64,000 nucleotides of DNA from Dryas octopetala. Lineage: Eukaryota; Streptophyta; Magnoliopsida; Rosales; Rosaceae. The DNA lies in assembly GCA_963921425.1 (NCBI GenBank), contig OY992837.1, positions 6,111,896 through 6,175,895 of the forward strand, given 5' to 3'. Positions 11,426 through 21,846 of this stretch are shown in pieces. A program made the position numbers and the translations under genes. Within the stretch, counting starts at the first letter, position 1; each line of letters starts with the position of its first letter. The notes under the pieces are model-generated. The model had not been told where the DNA came from. It saw only the letters and a list, made by a program, of their open reading frames with translations, and did no database searches.

Positions 11426-14425
11426 CTATAATTTTGAAGTCTGTGTTACAGAGTTCCAGGAAAAGGGTGCGTTGCCTCCAGATGCAATGCCAGATCGTGG
11501 AGACGAGTAAACTGAAGACCTCTGAGAAACACTTCTAGTTTCCGGTTGTTGGTAGCACCGCAATAGCTTCAGAATGTAAGCATCATCGTGCAATGAGAAG
11601 GGTGTACTGCCAAAGACATGTTCGTAAAAAAATTATCATTCAGAACAATATTCAAGTCTTCGGCCATAGCAAGGCAAAGAACTCGTACCTATTGAAGTCG
11701 AAGTGCACCAAGCGCATGTCTTCAGAAATCTCAATCTCAACCGTAGCATCAGGGCTTGTCTAGAGAAAGAGCAAAAAGTGAAAAACTAGGTTATGCACCT
11801 CCCGCATGTACACAAGCTGTTGAGCAGATAACTGTACGTTGCAAAGCCTGTGTATACATATAATCTGGAAACTATGATTCTAAATTTTTGTAAAACCAAC
11901 AATTGTCCTACTTCAATTTAATGTGAAAAACTTTCTTAGACAAGTTGTAGGAAATTGAACCATTGTTTACTCAGAATGATTTTTCCCATATGGCTTTTAT
12001 GAATCTACAAAACTTTTGAAAAAAAGACCAAATTTTTCTTATTTCTAGATAAAATTTCACATTTATCTTCTACAAGATACACAAATTTTTTTTATGAGAA
12101 ATTATAGATCTCAAAGATCTAACTTTCAAACAAATTTTACTTTTCCCCCTAGCCACCTTTCAGCATTAGCCTAGGTATATATAGCCATGTAGCCAGATTG
12201 GTGGTATAGTCATGTAGGAGCAGGGTACGTCTTTGTTCCAAACTTGCCTGACAAAAACACAATTTTCCCCTTCCCTCCTAAGAAAAGTTACAAACAGGAT
12301 ATTTTTCAGCCACTCTACCCATTCATCCTAAGAAACAAGCCGAAACACTGGGTTACGATCAACCTTCAGCCCAACACTAGCGAGTGCGAGACACACTCTA
12401 GTATTGGAGATTAGTAGGATTGATAATACAATTTGAACAATTTAAAGTTTAACAGTCCTAAATAAATTGTAACAATTTTAAATTTTCATGCAGGAATGAA
12501 GTCTATACAATAGCTGAAGAACATATCAACAAAAAACAAAAGTATATATGCTGTGCATCATCACCTGAAATGATAAATAGTTCACAATCTGTCCTAATCC
12601 ACCGACAAAATAAATTTATGTATCGTAGCTCTTGGCCATTGGTTCAAGTGGTAAAGATTAGGGTGGGGATTGAGATAAGTTTTACGCTCAAAGTCTGAAA
12701 CTCAAATACATGATAAATACATGCTTCAAGTGTATGATTGTTTGAATTTGACACAGACCAATACAACTTTTTTCATCTTTCAACTAGTAATAATCATGCG
12801 AGCAAACAAACAGAAGATAATAAAGTAATATACCTGAACCAGTATAAATGGCAAAGAAAATCCTTCATGATGAGTGTTTCCACTCTTGAGCAACTGCTTA
12901 TTGCGCAAAACCAAATTTTGGAGACCTGCAATCTTTATCATATCCCAAGGGTATAGCAAAAAGGAAAATAAAACACCAACTATAGAAGATTAGCCGATAT
13001 AATCATTACATTTGGAGAACAGCATAAAAAATGTCAATAGATATTTTCAAACAAATTTCATCCTGACTGATATGAATATGGATATAAATTACGAAATGCT
13101 TGTGGTTTATATACTTTCAAATTTAAAATTCTTCATAAGTTTAATGTATAGCCCAATAAGTCTATATTTGTTATTCTTTTTAACCCCTGTAAATGCAATA
13201 ACACCAATTGTCGTTGGTTATTGCACTTCAACAATTAATGTTCCAATGCAAGACATACTACCAAAGCATTCCTATAGTGACTGAATAAGACTAAAACCAC
13301 AAGAGACACTCCACAATAATTAACTAATTGAATAAATGCCCCAAGATCTATAAAAGTTATCTGACTAAAGATATGTCAAATATCATTACTTGCTCTTCTA
13401 AGTCTTTCAAGTCAGCCACCTTCTTTGCAATCCTATTCATCAAGTTAACACGCTGAGCCTGAAAGGATCAAAAACAAAATCATCAAATTTTTCCATTTCC
13501 CAAGATTTTATAGCATGCTTATGTATCACATGATAAAAAATAGTGACATCCACTAACCTTAATATCTTCAAAATCCTTCATATTTGAAGTTGGAAGTCCC
13601 TTCCACTGGATTTCCTTTTTATCTCTAGTAATGATATCCAGTGCCATAAGAACATTTAATGCATCATATACCCGTCTTCGTATGTTTTTCTCATCAAACT
13701 GAGAAGTGGAAATTTCAAGTTCACAACATCTTTGAGTGCAATAGTAGTAATAATAATAACAGTAGTAATAAAAATAATGTAGGTAATCTATTGGTTTCAA
13801 TTGAACTGAACCTCACTCAAAGATGCTGCTGTTTCACTGTGAATTCCAGCATACTCTGAAATTATTTCATCTGCAACCTGAACAGAATCAATAAAATTAC
13901 TAACAATGTACTTAAACATTCAATGATCAAGTAAGGGAAAATATATTTTAGAAATCTGAAGTTTTTGTGACAGTGACAGTGGATTGTTCTTCAACACAAA
14001 TATAGCAAAGAGTACAATTGTAAAATAATGATTTCTTCAGTGCATAGTTTTCATACAAATAAACAAGTTGAACCCCCTGAATCCTGATCCAAGTAGAAGC
14101 CATAACCATTATCAGCAAAGATAAACCATATATAACTTGATTCCAAAAACAACTACTACAAAAAGGATCTCTTTCTTTTTCCCATAATGCTTCTTCACCA
14201 AACAAACTCCATAGTTACTCTAAAACAATAAATAAAATATACCTCACCATATGTTGTTCTTCCCTTGCTCTCCAACTTGTTACAAACTGAAAAAGAAAAA
14301 GAGAATTATATGGTCACTAACCGCAGTTTTAGAGATAATACACTTTGACATCCCCAAGATTGTTTAATTTCACAAACTCATGCACAAATAATATAAGCAT
14401 GACTTAACAAACAAGCAGATCAAGA

Positions 14426-14478
<53 letters not shown>

Positions 14479-14995
14479 AGCACACACACCAGATGTTAGC
14501 AAAGAAACATTTTGACTTGTCTATAACAATTACTGACCTATGACACTGAACTGGCGCAGACCTCCACCCATTATTCTTGAAACCCTTTTCTTCTTTGCTG
14601 CATCTCTTTTGGCAGGAAGCAAAAAACATTTCAGAAAATACATAATTTAATTAAAAATTAATAGCCTTAGGTGCCACTTGATGCAGCATACCAGTGCAAT
14701 TATACTTGATTGAGAAAGTTCTTAAAATGACGCTATCAGAAACATAGTGCTTCAGTGGTTCTAGTTCAACTGCTAACACATGGAAAAGAAAATGGAATCA
14801 TATGATTGCATAAACCACTTCTACTCACCTGGAAGCTGCATTACTGGTTTTGTTATGATGGAAAGTGATATTGTTTGATCTCTGGGCACTCTCCAAAGAA
14901 GCTACATTGTCCACTGAAGCTGAAATAGGACTTCCTGGGCTAGAATTTTTCTGACAGAATCCACCAAAAGAATCCCCTGAGTACTCACCATCCAT
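11426..14995 (-). CDS. DPA: DP transcription factor, E2F dimerisation partner (nine coding exons, 301 aa)
   Basis: Coding exons in transcript order: 14995-14829, 14605-14538, 14286-14243, 13877-13812, 13698-13558, 13458-13390, 12932-12834, 11759-11689, 11606-11426. All junctions are GT-AG and keep the frame. The winged-helix DNA-binding domain spans about residues 70-165 ([19 protein letters not shown], then [10 protein letters not shown], then the DP signature [20 protein letters not shown] at 116-135). The dimerisation region follows ([53 protein letters not shown]). DP proteins pair with E2F factors to control S-phase genes in the nucleus. The short C-terminal tail ending [10 protein letters not shown] and the total length resemble Arabidopsis DPa (about 292 aa) more than the longer DPb. 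The start at 14995 is the first ATG of the exon that gives a plausible N-terminus. A non-coding leader exon and intron lie upstream. Confidence 0.93.
12627..12712 (+). repeat. tRNA-like (SINE-type) fragment in a DP intron
   Basis: The segment has an A-box-like GGTTCAAGTGGTAAAG and, about 50 bp later, a degenerate B-box-like GTCTGAAACTC. This is the internal pol III promoter arrangement of tRNA-derived SINEs. No cloverleaf folds cleanly and no tail or target duplication was established, so the call is weak. Confidence 0.3.
14427..14478. repeat. Compound (CT)n(CA)n microsatellite in DP intron
   Basis: About 17 CT units followed directly by about 9 CA units, in the intron between the exons ending at 14538 and 14286. 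Confidence 0.93.
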
Positions 14996-15460
14996 ACTGT
15001 TCAAGTAGCTATACTTGGCAGTGATCCTTAATCTCCTTAGTAGAAAGCTGCAATTTAAAACAAAACATTTCTGGGTTTTTATAGTGAGCAGTAAAAACAA
15101 AATACTTCTTTGCAATTTCTCAAATCAAAAGTGATAAATCAACAACACCACAGAATGACGAAATTGAGGAGCTCCCAAACTCACACTGTCACACAAATGC
15201 TAGCAGATTGCCAAGTTTTCTAGAATAATGAGAGCCCTAATATTGTTCATCCAACATAAAACTACAGAAAACAAAAGTAAGCAAAAATTATTAAAATTTA
15301 AAAAAATAAAATAAAATACTACAGCCATGTATTTTTTGGGTGAAATTTCAGATATAAAGAAAAATGGAGGCTGCAAACTGAAAGAGAGAGTGTAATATTA
15401 CTAACCTGAAGATCAAGTTGTTTTCAAGGAGAAGCGGAACCCTAAAAATAGGGACTCTTC
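14996..15460 (-). other. DP 5' leader with an intron
   Basis: A leader exon ends at about 15407 (CTTCAG followed by GTTAGT), and the next exon begins at about 15048 after TTGCAG, carrying 53 nt of UTR before the ATG at 14995. The leader intron is therefore about 360 bp. The transcription start probably lies close to 15460 or above, near the tRNA-Val gene. Confidence 0.55.
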
Positions 15461-15777
15461 GCGATGTATTACAGGCTTTAAGGCATATAAGATTTTATTG
15501 GAAATGAAAAAATATAAAGATCAAGTTGTTCCCGCTTTTCGCGATTACGAACAGGGTCACAAGGCAGACTGCTAAATTACATGATGATGAAATTACCCCC
15601 AAAACTTTGTCTAAATTACCATCCGAATGGACCCGTCCCTGTTCGATGTTTGGGCCACCAGGCCTGCCTACGCCCATCTCCAGTTTGGGGTTAGCCCAAA
15701 CCCAAATTCTATATTTCATGGCCACTTCTTTTATGTTGTTAGAATAAATAGTTAGTGGGGCTAAAAGGGGGCACATA

Positions 15778-15851
15778 GGTGTCGTGGTGTAGTTGGTTAT
15801 CACGTCAGTCTAACACACTGAAGGTCTCCGGTTCGAGTCCGGGCGACGCCA
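15778..15851 (+). tRNA. tRNA-Val (AAC)
   Basis: A complete cloverleaf: acceptor stem GGTGTCG with CGACGCC (one G-T pair), D arm with TAGTTGGTTAT, anticodon stem TCAGT/ACTGA with loop CTAACAC giving anticodon AAC, and T arm TCCGG-TTCGAGT-CCGGG. Discriminator A at 15851, no encoded CCA, and no intron. A T-rich run beginning about 17 bp downstream can serve as the pol III terminator. It is the usual nuclear valine tRNA type. Confidence 0.96.
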
Positions 15852-16096
15852 TTGTGATTTTTAAATCCTTTTTTTTTTATTTATATTAACCTACACTAAT
15901 TTTGATTCATCTTTTAGTAGGGCTTCTTCAAGTTTATGTTCCATCGTTGCAGAAACCATTCATTTTACTAGCCCTCTAGCAAACTATGCATTTCGGTAGA
16001 CAGCAGCAAGATTCCAAAATGATAACCCATAATTGCAAGATGAAAAGGAAGTTCAAAGAAAAAAAGATGTGGGAGGGAAAAGAAAGCATAACAAGA

Positions 16097-18537
16097 CTAT
16101 TTACACTGCTTGGACCTGAAATTTTCAGAATCAAGAAGTTTTACAATGAGTTTCTCTAGCCTTTTTGATGTTACAGTTGGTTTCACAGCATTTGGATTCC
16201 CATAAACTAAACAGGAATCTTTACCTACACTCCCTAAGCACCAACCACCAGGTGTAAACTGGCCGCTTGATCTCCTCAGGAGCTCCTTATCAATTCTGTT
16301 GAGAACCGGATCATCCCTGGCAAATGTACCGGCAAAAGGGGCTCCATTTTGCACCATGTCGTTATAGTGTTCCAGTGTTAGATTAATTGGATGTTGCTTC
16401 GGAGGGCTATCCCATCTTATATAATGCAAGTCATGATTCACAGTCGTGTTCTGGTAGTCCTTATGGTTGCAGATAACAGTGTGGAAGTAGCCCTCTGGGG
16501 ATGACAAGAAATTGGTATAGTACATGAGCAGAGTGCGGGGAAGATTGTCCCATCCCCAAACACAGAATTCAAGAAATGGTTTTGTCAGCACCACCCATGT
16601 GGACCCTGAAAGTAGTAAGCTTTAAGATACGCAAAGTAAAATGGTCCTACAAACCATCAACCACAGATAGTGCAACTAAGCAAAATAAACCACAGTTCTA
16701 TCACAAGTCCCCAACAAGTACAATCAGCTCCATTTGCCTCATGTTAAAATGGCATTTCCAGGTTCCATACCAAAGCCTGAAGTGCCAAAACCCCAGTATA
16801 TTTTGGAAATTCAAAAATCCCACTTTAATAGATGTAAGAACAGTATGTAATGATCAACATGACAAGACTATTGCAACACCACACAGGTTAAAAATCTAAA
16901 GAACTGGTGATAAGGACAATCAATAACATTTTCTGATATCATATTGTAAGGATATCTTAATGAATAATTTAGATAATGATGTTCTGGTTAACCAGATAAT
17001 CCTTCGGCTTTAAGAAACCCAGAATCAACTAATTTCATCAGAAACCGCACTCAAGGCTAAGCTGCATTAATTATTTCAAAAAATAAATTTGACAAATAGT
17101 TCTAAGAAAGTCCCACTTGTTTTATGCTTTTCTTCTCATGGTAAGTGATGTGATGAAATTTAGAGTTCGAAGGCTGCAAGGAAAGCTCAGAAGTGAAGAA
17201 AGGGTAACCCTAAACAAACTTGAGCAATAAAATAACCAGAGTTGTAGATATTTTTGGAGAAGTACAGAATATGTTGTGTTTTGAAGCAGTAGTAATCTTT
17301 AGCACGAAACCTAGGGTATGAGAGTTGTAGAATCATTTCCATGTTATAATTTTTCATTCACCTAAAAGAACCCTATTTATCTAACATTCTTTACGTATAC
17401 ACTTGATCATTTGATACCAACATCATTAGTGTCTAACAGAACCAACTTGGTCCTTGATTTCATAATATCAACTGGAAAGTGGAAACCTTATAAATGCAAA
17501 GACTACCATATCAAAAATAGACCCAGAACATACTATGCTAAAATGTAGAGAAGGAGTAGTACCCATGAATAACTTGAAGGAAGCAGGCATTGACCTTCTC
17601 TCTTTAGCCCAAAACACACCGGATTTCGTAGAGTGGTACAAACCAGGATCAATAATAATAGGCCTTGCTCTTTGATTTCTGTAACATTTGCACATACATG
17701 TAGATAGAAAAACTATGAATACCAAGTCTAACACTAAAAAGAAAACAAGTTAAATAGCTTTAATATAAAATTAAATTTAACTTAAAAAAAAAAAAAAAAA
17801 AACTCACTCCTTCCACCCAATATTACTCGTGTGCTCCAGAAAGTTGAGGTCCCTTGGCAAGTACGAAAATATATGCAACAGCTCTATAATCATCCAAAAT
17901 AACAATAATTAGCGAACATAATCAACCTCTAATTAAAAAAACTAAAATTAATCTAAAATTACTATTTAAAGTTACCGTCTTGGGACATAAGAGGATAATC
18001 CGAAGCACTGAGATTTATAAACCAATCCCAATCCTCGGCCCGCTTGAGCAAAATCGCAATGGCGTGCAGCGTAGAGGCGATCATAGTCGGACCCTTGGAG
18101 GTGACCAAATCGGCCTTGCCGACCACGAACGCGTTCCGAAACGCCCGAATCGCGCCCTCCGATTTGACGAACTTGGCCAGCTCGAGCCGCTCGGCGTCCG
18201 AAGCTTCCAGATCGAGGTGGAGCAGGTAGTAATTTCTTGGGTGGTACGCCGCTTGAAGCAGCCGCCGCAGCCGCGGAGCGTCGCCCTTCGTGCCCGATAT
18301 CAGGTACGCGAATCTCGGGAGTTTCGGAAGCCCTAATTGGCGGTTGTTGTCGATCATTTCGGTACCGAATCCGATATTTCGGTCGAGAGTGGTGAATTGG
18401 CGCTGCTCGTAGTAAAAGTCGGCGCTGCCGGGAGAGGATTTACCGTGGCTTAAAGTTATGGCGAGGAGGATGAGGAGGAAGAGTACGGACGTCGCGGTTA
18501 AAATCATGAGCCATTGGTGAGTGTGAGTTCGTTTCAT
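16097..18537 (-). CDS. GT14 family beta-glucuronosyltransferase-like protein (four exons, 420 aa)
   Basis: Exons in transcript order are 18537-17976, 17883-17808, 17678-17563 and 16605-16097, all GT-AG and in frame. The product is a type II Golgi membrane protein: short cytosolic N-terminus, one signal-anchor helix at about residues 9-31, then the core-2/I-branching (GT14) catalytic domain. Conserved blocks include RFAYLISGTKGD, YYLLHLDLEA, DWDWFINLSASDYPLMSQDE, HTSNIGWKE, RPIIIDPGLY, KLFMGSTWVVLTKPFLEFC and YFHTVICN. Arabidopsis relatives (GlcAT14A-C) add beta-1,6-linked glucuronic acid to arabinogalactan proteins. That activity is inferred from the family, and GT14 also has members of unknown function. 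Length is near the family norm. A hAT transposon lies only 216 bp upstream of the ATG, so its promoter may be displaced or altered. Confidence 0.92.
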
Positions 18538-18765
18538 GGAGGTAAAATGTTTGTTTTTTTGGGATCAGAGGAATTGGTAAATGCCAAAAATAAAAAATAA
18601 AAAGTGAGAGGATTTGGGATTTTTGGGGGTTGAGATGGTGAGGGGCAGTGTCGGCGTGAAGCTTCTTCTTTGCAGGTGGGTAATGGGTTCTGGTTGGAGA
18701 GGGAAAGGACACCCGCTTGGAATTTAATTTGAATTGTCGGTAATTATTTGGTATAGGGCTCACCA

Positions 18766-19024
18766 AATAGCCCAAGGCCCGAAGCCCACCCGAAACCCGC
18801 CCAGCCCATTGGGCCCGAAGCCCGATGTGGCCCGACATTTGGGCCGGGCCGGCCCGGCCCGAAAATTTTTTGGGTTGGGCTTGGGCCATCCCCTTGAAGC
18901 CCACGGCCCGCCCAAAGCCCGGCCCGCTTAGGCCCGCTCAAAGCCCGCCCAAAGCCCGGCCCAAAGCCCGGCCCGAAGCCCAAAGCCCAAAGCCCAAAGC
19001 CCGAAGCCCGAAGCCCAAAGCCCG
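18766..19024. repeat. Left subterminal GGCCC/AAGCCC repeat array of the hAT element
   Basis: Dozens of short GGCCCG, AAGCCC and CCAAAG units in mixed spacing. A matching array in inverted orientation lies at the right end (24350-24575). In hAT elements such subterminal motifs are multiple transposase-binding sites. A chance ORF runs through it on the minus strand and is not a gene. Confidence 0.85.
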
Positions 19025-19064
19025 TTTAATATCTTCAATAAAAAAAAATATAGGATTTTGGCTA

Positions 19065-19131
19065 TGTTCTAAATCAAACTTGAGACCTCATAGAACAAAT
19101 TTCAACTCTCAACCAACTGAGCTAACTAGTT
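19065..19131 (-). repeat. tRNA-like fragment inside the hAT element
   Basis: On the minus strand the segment reads TTAGCTCAGTTGGTTGAGAG, a near-consensus A box. About 20 bp later comes GGTCTCAAGTTTGATTT, a B-box-like sequence. This is the internal promoter of a tRNA or SINE. The two boxes are too close for a full tRNA and acceptor-stem pairing is not convincing. Confidence 0.4.
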
Positions 19132-19452
19132 TATTTGTCTAATTGGTGAATCATAACATATTTAATAGGTTTTTCGTTTGTTTATTCTAATAAATTATTA
19201 ATATGTTTATTAAGTATTTAAGTTATTATATAATTCTATAATGTTAGTAAATACTAAATAGTAATAGTGTAAACTATACTATGTAGTCTATGTAAGTATG
19301 TAATACCATAAATAATAAACTTTTAAAATTATATACAACATTACAAATTTACAACTATAATAAAACATAAATGTATATGTGCATATACAATTTTTATAAT
19401 ACAACTATAATTGAAGTTATTAAACCATGATGGCATGATTGTTCATTAATTT

Positions 19453-20385
19453 AACAATTTGAACCGTTCATTTTATATGTTGATAGTCAAATATCATCCT
19501 TACAAAAAATCGGTCGAATCGGAATTCATTTACTCGTTCGATTATCATTAAAAAAACCATGATCGTTAATTAATTCGACCATCATTACGTCATTTTTACA
19601 TCTCTGATTGAGCTAATTTTTTGCAAGGATTCTCTTTGAGTGGGGAACTAAAACTTGAACGGTTCGGATCGTTGAAAACACGATCGATATATGAGCTTCT
19701 ACATATAAATACACTTGAAGAGTTGAAGAGTATAATTCTAATAACTTTCTCGTTGAAACCTTATTGTTTTCATAATTGTGAAGACCACAACGTGATTTCA
19801 ACAATCTGAACCGTTCATTTTCTATATTCATAGTCAAAGATCATCCTTACAAAAAATCAGCAAAATCGGAATTCATCTACCCATTCGATTATCATTAGAA
19901 AAACAACGATCGTTCATTAATTCGACCACCGTTACGTCATTTTTACATCTCTGATTGAGCTAATTTTTTGCAAGGATTCTCTTTGAGTGGGGAACTAAAA
20001 CTTGAACAGTTCGGATCGTTGAAAACACGATCGATATATGAGCTTCTACATATAAATACACTTGAAGAGTTGAAGAGTATAATTCTAATAACTTTCTCGT
20101 TGAAACCTTATTGTTTTCATAATTGTGAAGACCACAACGTGATTTCAACAATCTGAACCGTTCATTTTCTATATTCATAGTCAAAGATCATCCTTACAAA
20201 AAATCAGCAAAATCGGAATTCATCTACCCATTCGATTATCATTAGAAAAACAACGATCGTTCATTAATTCGACCACCGTTACGTCATTTTTACATCTCCG
20301 ATCGAGCTAATTTTTTGCATGAATTATTTTTGAGTGAGAAATTAAAATTTGAACGGTTCAGATCGTTAAAAACACAATTGCATCA
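19453..20385. repeat. 347-bp tandem repeat (about 2.7 copies)
   Basis: Copies begin at about 19453, 19800 and 20147 with a shared start (CAATCTGAACCGTTCATTTT or close variant). The second half of copy 1 and of copy 2 are almost identical, and the third copy is truncated and diverged. Short ORFs repeated in each copy on both strands merely reflect the duplication. The block lies between the left end and the promoter of the transposase. Confidence 0.92.
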
Positions 20386-20596
20386 TTTGTTTATAAAACA
20401 TATGTAATAAAATATATAATAAAGCATATATTACACATGTAATAAAATTAAAAAATCCAAACCCCATCCAAACCCCATCCAAACCCTGAAACCTCATCCA
20501 AACGGACCAAACCCCATCCAAACCCCTAAGCCCAAACCCCAAAATACCCTAAACTAATAAAATATTAAACCCTAAAGATAAGTCATAACTCATAAG

Positions 20597-20604
20597 TATA
20601 TAAA
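20597..20604 (+). promoter_or_regulatory. Predicted TATA box of the hAT transposase gene
   Basis: TATATAAA sits just upstream of the first copy of the 170-bp leader repeat and 1.25 kb before the transposase ATG. Transcription would start at about 20630. Confidence 0.5.
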
Positions 20605-20610
20605 GCTAAG

Positions 20611-21283
20611 TTTCACTGTAACCCTAAGTCTCTATTCTCTAACCATTCGCCGCCTCCTTCAACAGTTCAACATCAAACCCTCTCGGCCTCTCCAAACTTC
20701 TCACTTCTCAAACCCTCTCGAGTCTCGGCCTCTCCATCATCTGATCATCACCATCAATCCATCATCACTCTCTCAAACTCTCAGACCCTCTCCATCATCA
20801 CGGTTTCACTGTAACCCTAAGTCTCTATTCTCTAACCATTCGCCGCCTCCTTCAACAGTTCAACATCAAACCCTCTCGGCCTCTCCAAACTTCTCACTTC
20901 TCAAACCCTCTCGGCCTCTCCATCATCACCATCATCACTCTCTCAGACTCTCAGACCCTCTCCATCATCACGGTTTCACTGTAACCCTAAGTCTCTATTC
21001 TCTAACCATTCGCCGCCTCCTTCAACAGTTCAACATCAAACCCTCTCGGCCTCTCCAAACTTCTCACTTCTCAAACCCTCTCGGCCTCTCCATCATCACC
21101 ATCATCACTCTCTCAGACTCTCAGACCCTCTCCATCATCACGGTTTCACTGTAACCCTAAGTCTCTATTCTCTAACCATTCGCCGCCTCCTTCAACAGTT
21201 CAACATCAAACCCTCTCGGCCTCTCCAAACTTCTCACTTCTCAAACCCTCTCGGCCTCTCCATCATCACCATCATCACCGATT
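20611..21283. repeat. 170-bp tandem repeat in the transposase leader (four copies)
   Basis: Copies start with TTTCACTGTAACCCTAAGTC at 20611, 20804, 20974 and 21144, so spacings are 193, 170 and 170 bp. Later copies are nearly identical, implying recent expansion. The unit is CT-rich, with no long ORF, and would lie in the 5' UTR if the TATA box at 20597 is used. Confidence 0.95.
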
Positions 21284-21846
21284 CACCATCTCGCCACCCC
21301 CAACTCCGATCGAACCCAGGCTACCCAGCAACCCACCAAACTCCGATCGATCGGACTCGATCCGATCAATTAATGATCAGATCGAGATCTGAACTGCGAT
21401 CGGATAGTTGATAGCACTATCGCTCAGACAGTCCGAGCACCACCGCAACGCCACCTTCGCACCAGCGACTCCGCCGCAAGCTCCCTGCCAGTTTGCCTCC
21501 CTTTGCGTGTAACTGTGTAAGTGTAAGTCATTTTCCCTTTGTGATTTCAGTTAAGTCATTTTCCTGCCAGTTTGCCTCCCTTTGTCATTTTTGTGATTTC
21601 AGCAAAAAATTCATCACTGTTTCACTAATTGTGTTTTTTTTTTGTTGTGTGTGTAGCTGTGGTGAAGATTAATAGCTTGTGGTGAAGCTGTCCTGTGTAG
21701 GAGTTGGCCTCTTGTGTTGGTGCTGGTGCTGCTGCTGTGTGAGTGGCAAATGGCAATTTGCTGAATTTCAGTTTATTTGCAGTTTGCTGGTATTTTTTTT
21801 TGCTGGTAGTGTTATTTGCTGGTTATTTGTTGGTAGTTTTTTTAGG

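Noticed and set aside
18440-19142. Overlapping ORFs on both strands through the GGCCC-rich left end of the hAT element
   Set aside because: They are low-complexity translations of short repeats, with no family features.
19613-20184. Paired 74-aa and 62-aa ORFs repeated 347 bp apart
   Set aside because: They are produced by the tandem repeat itself; both strands are open by chance and there is no domain.
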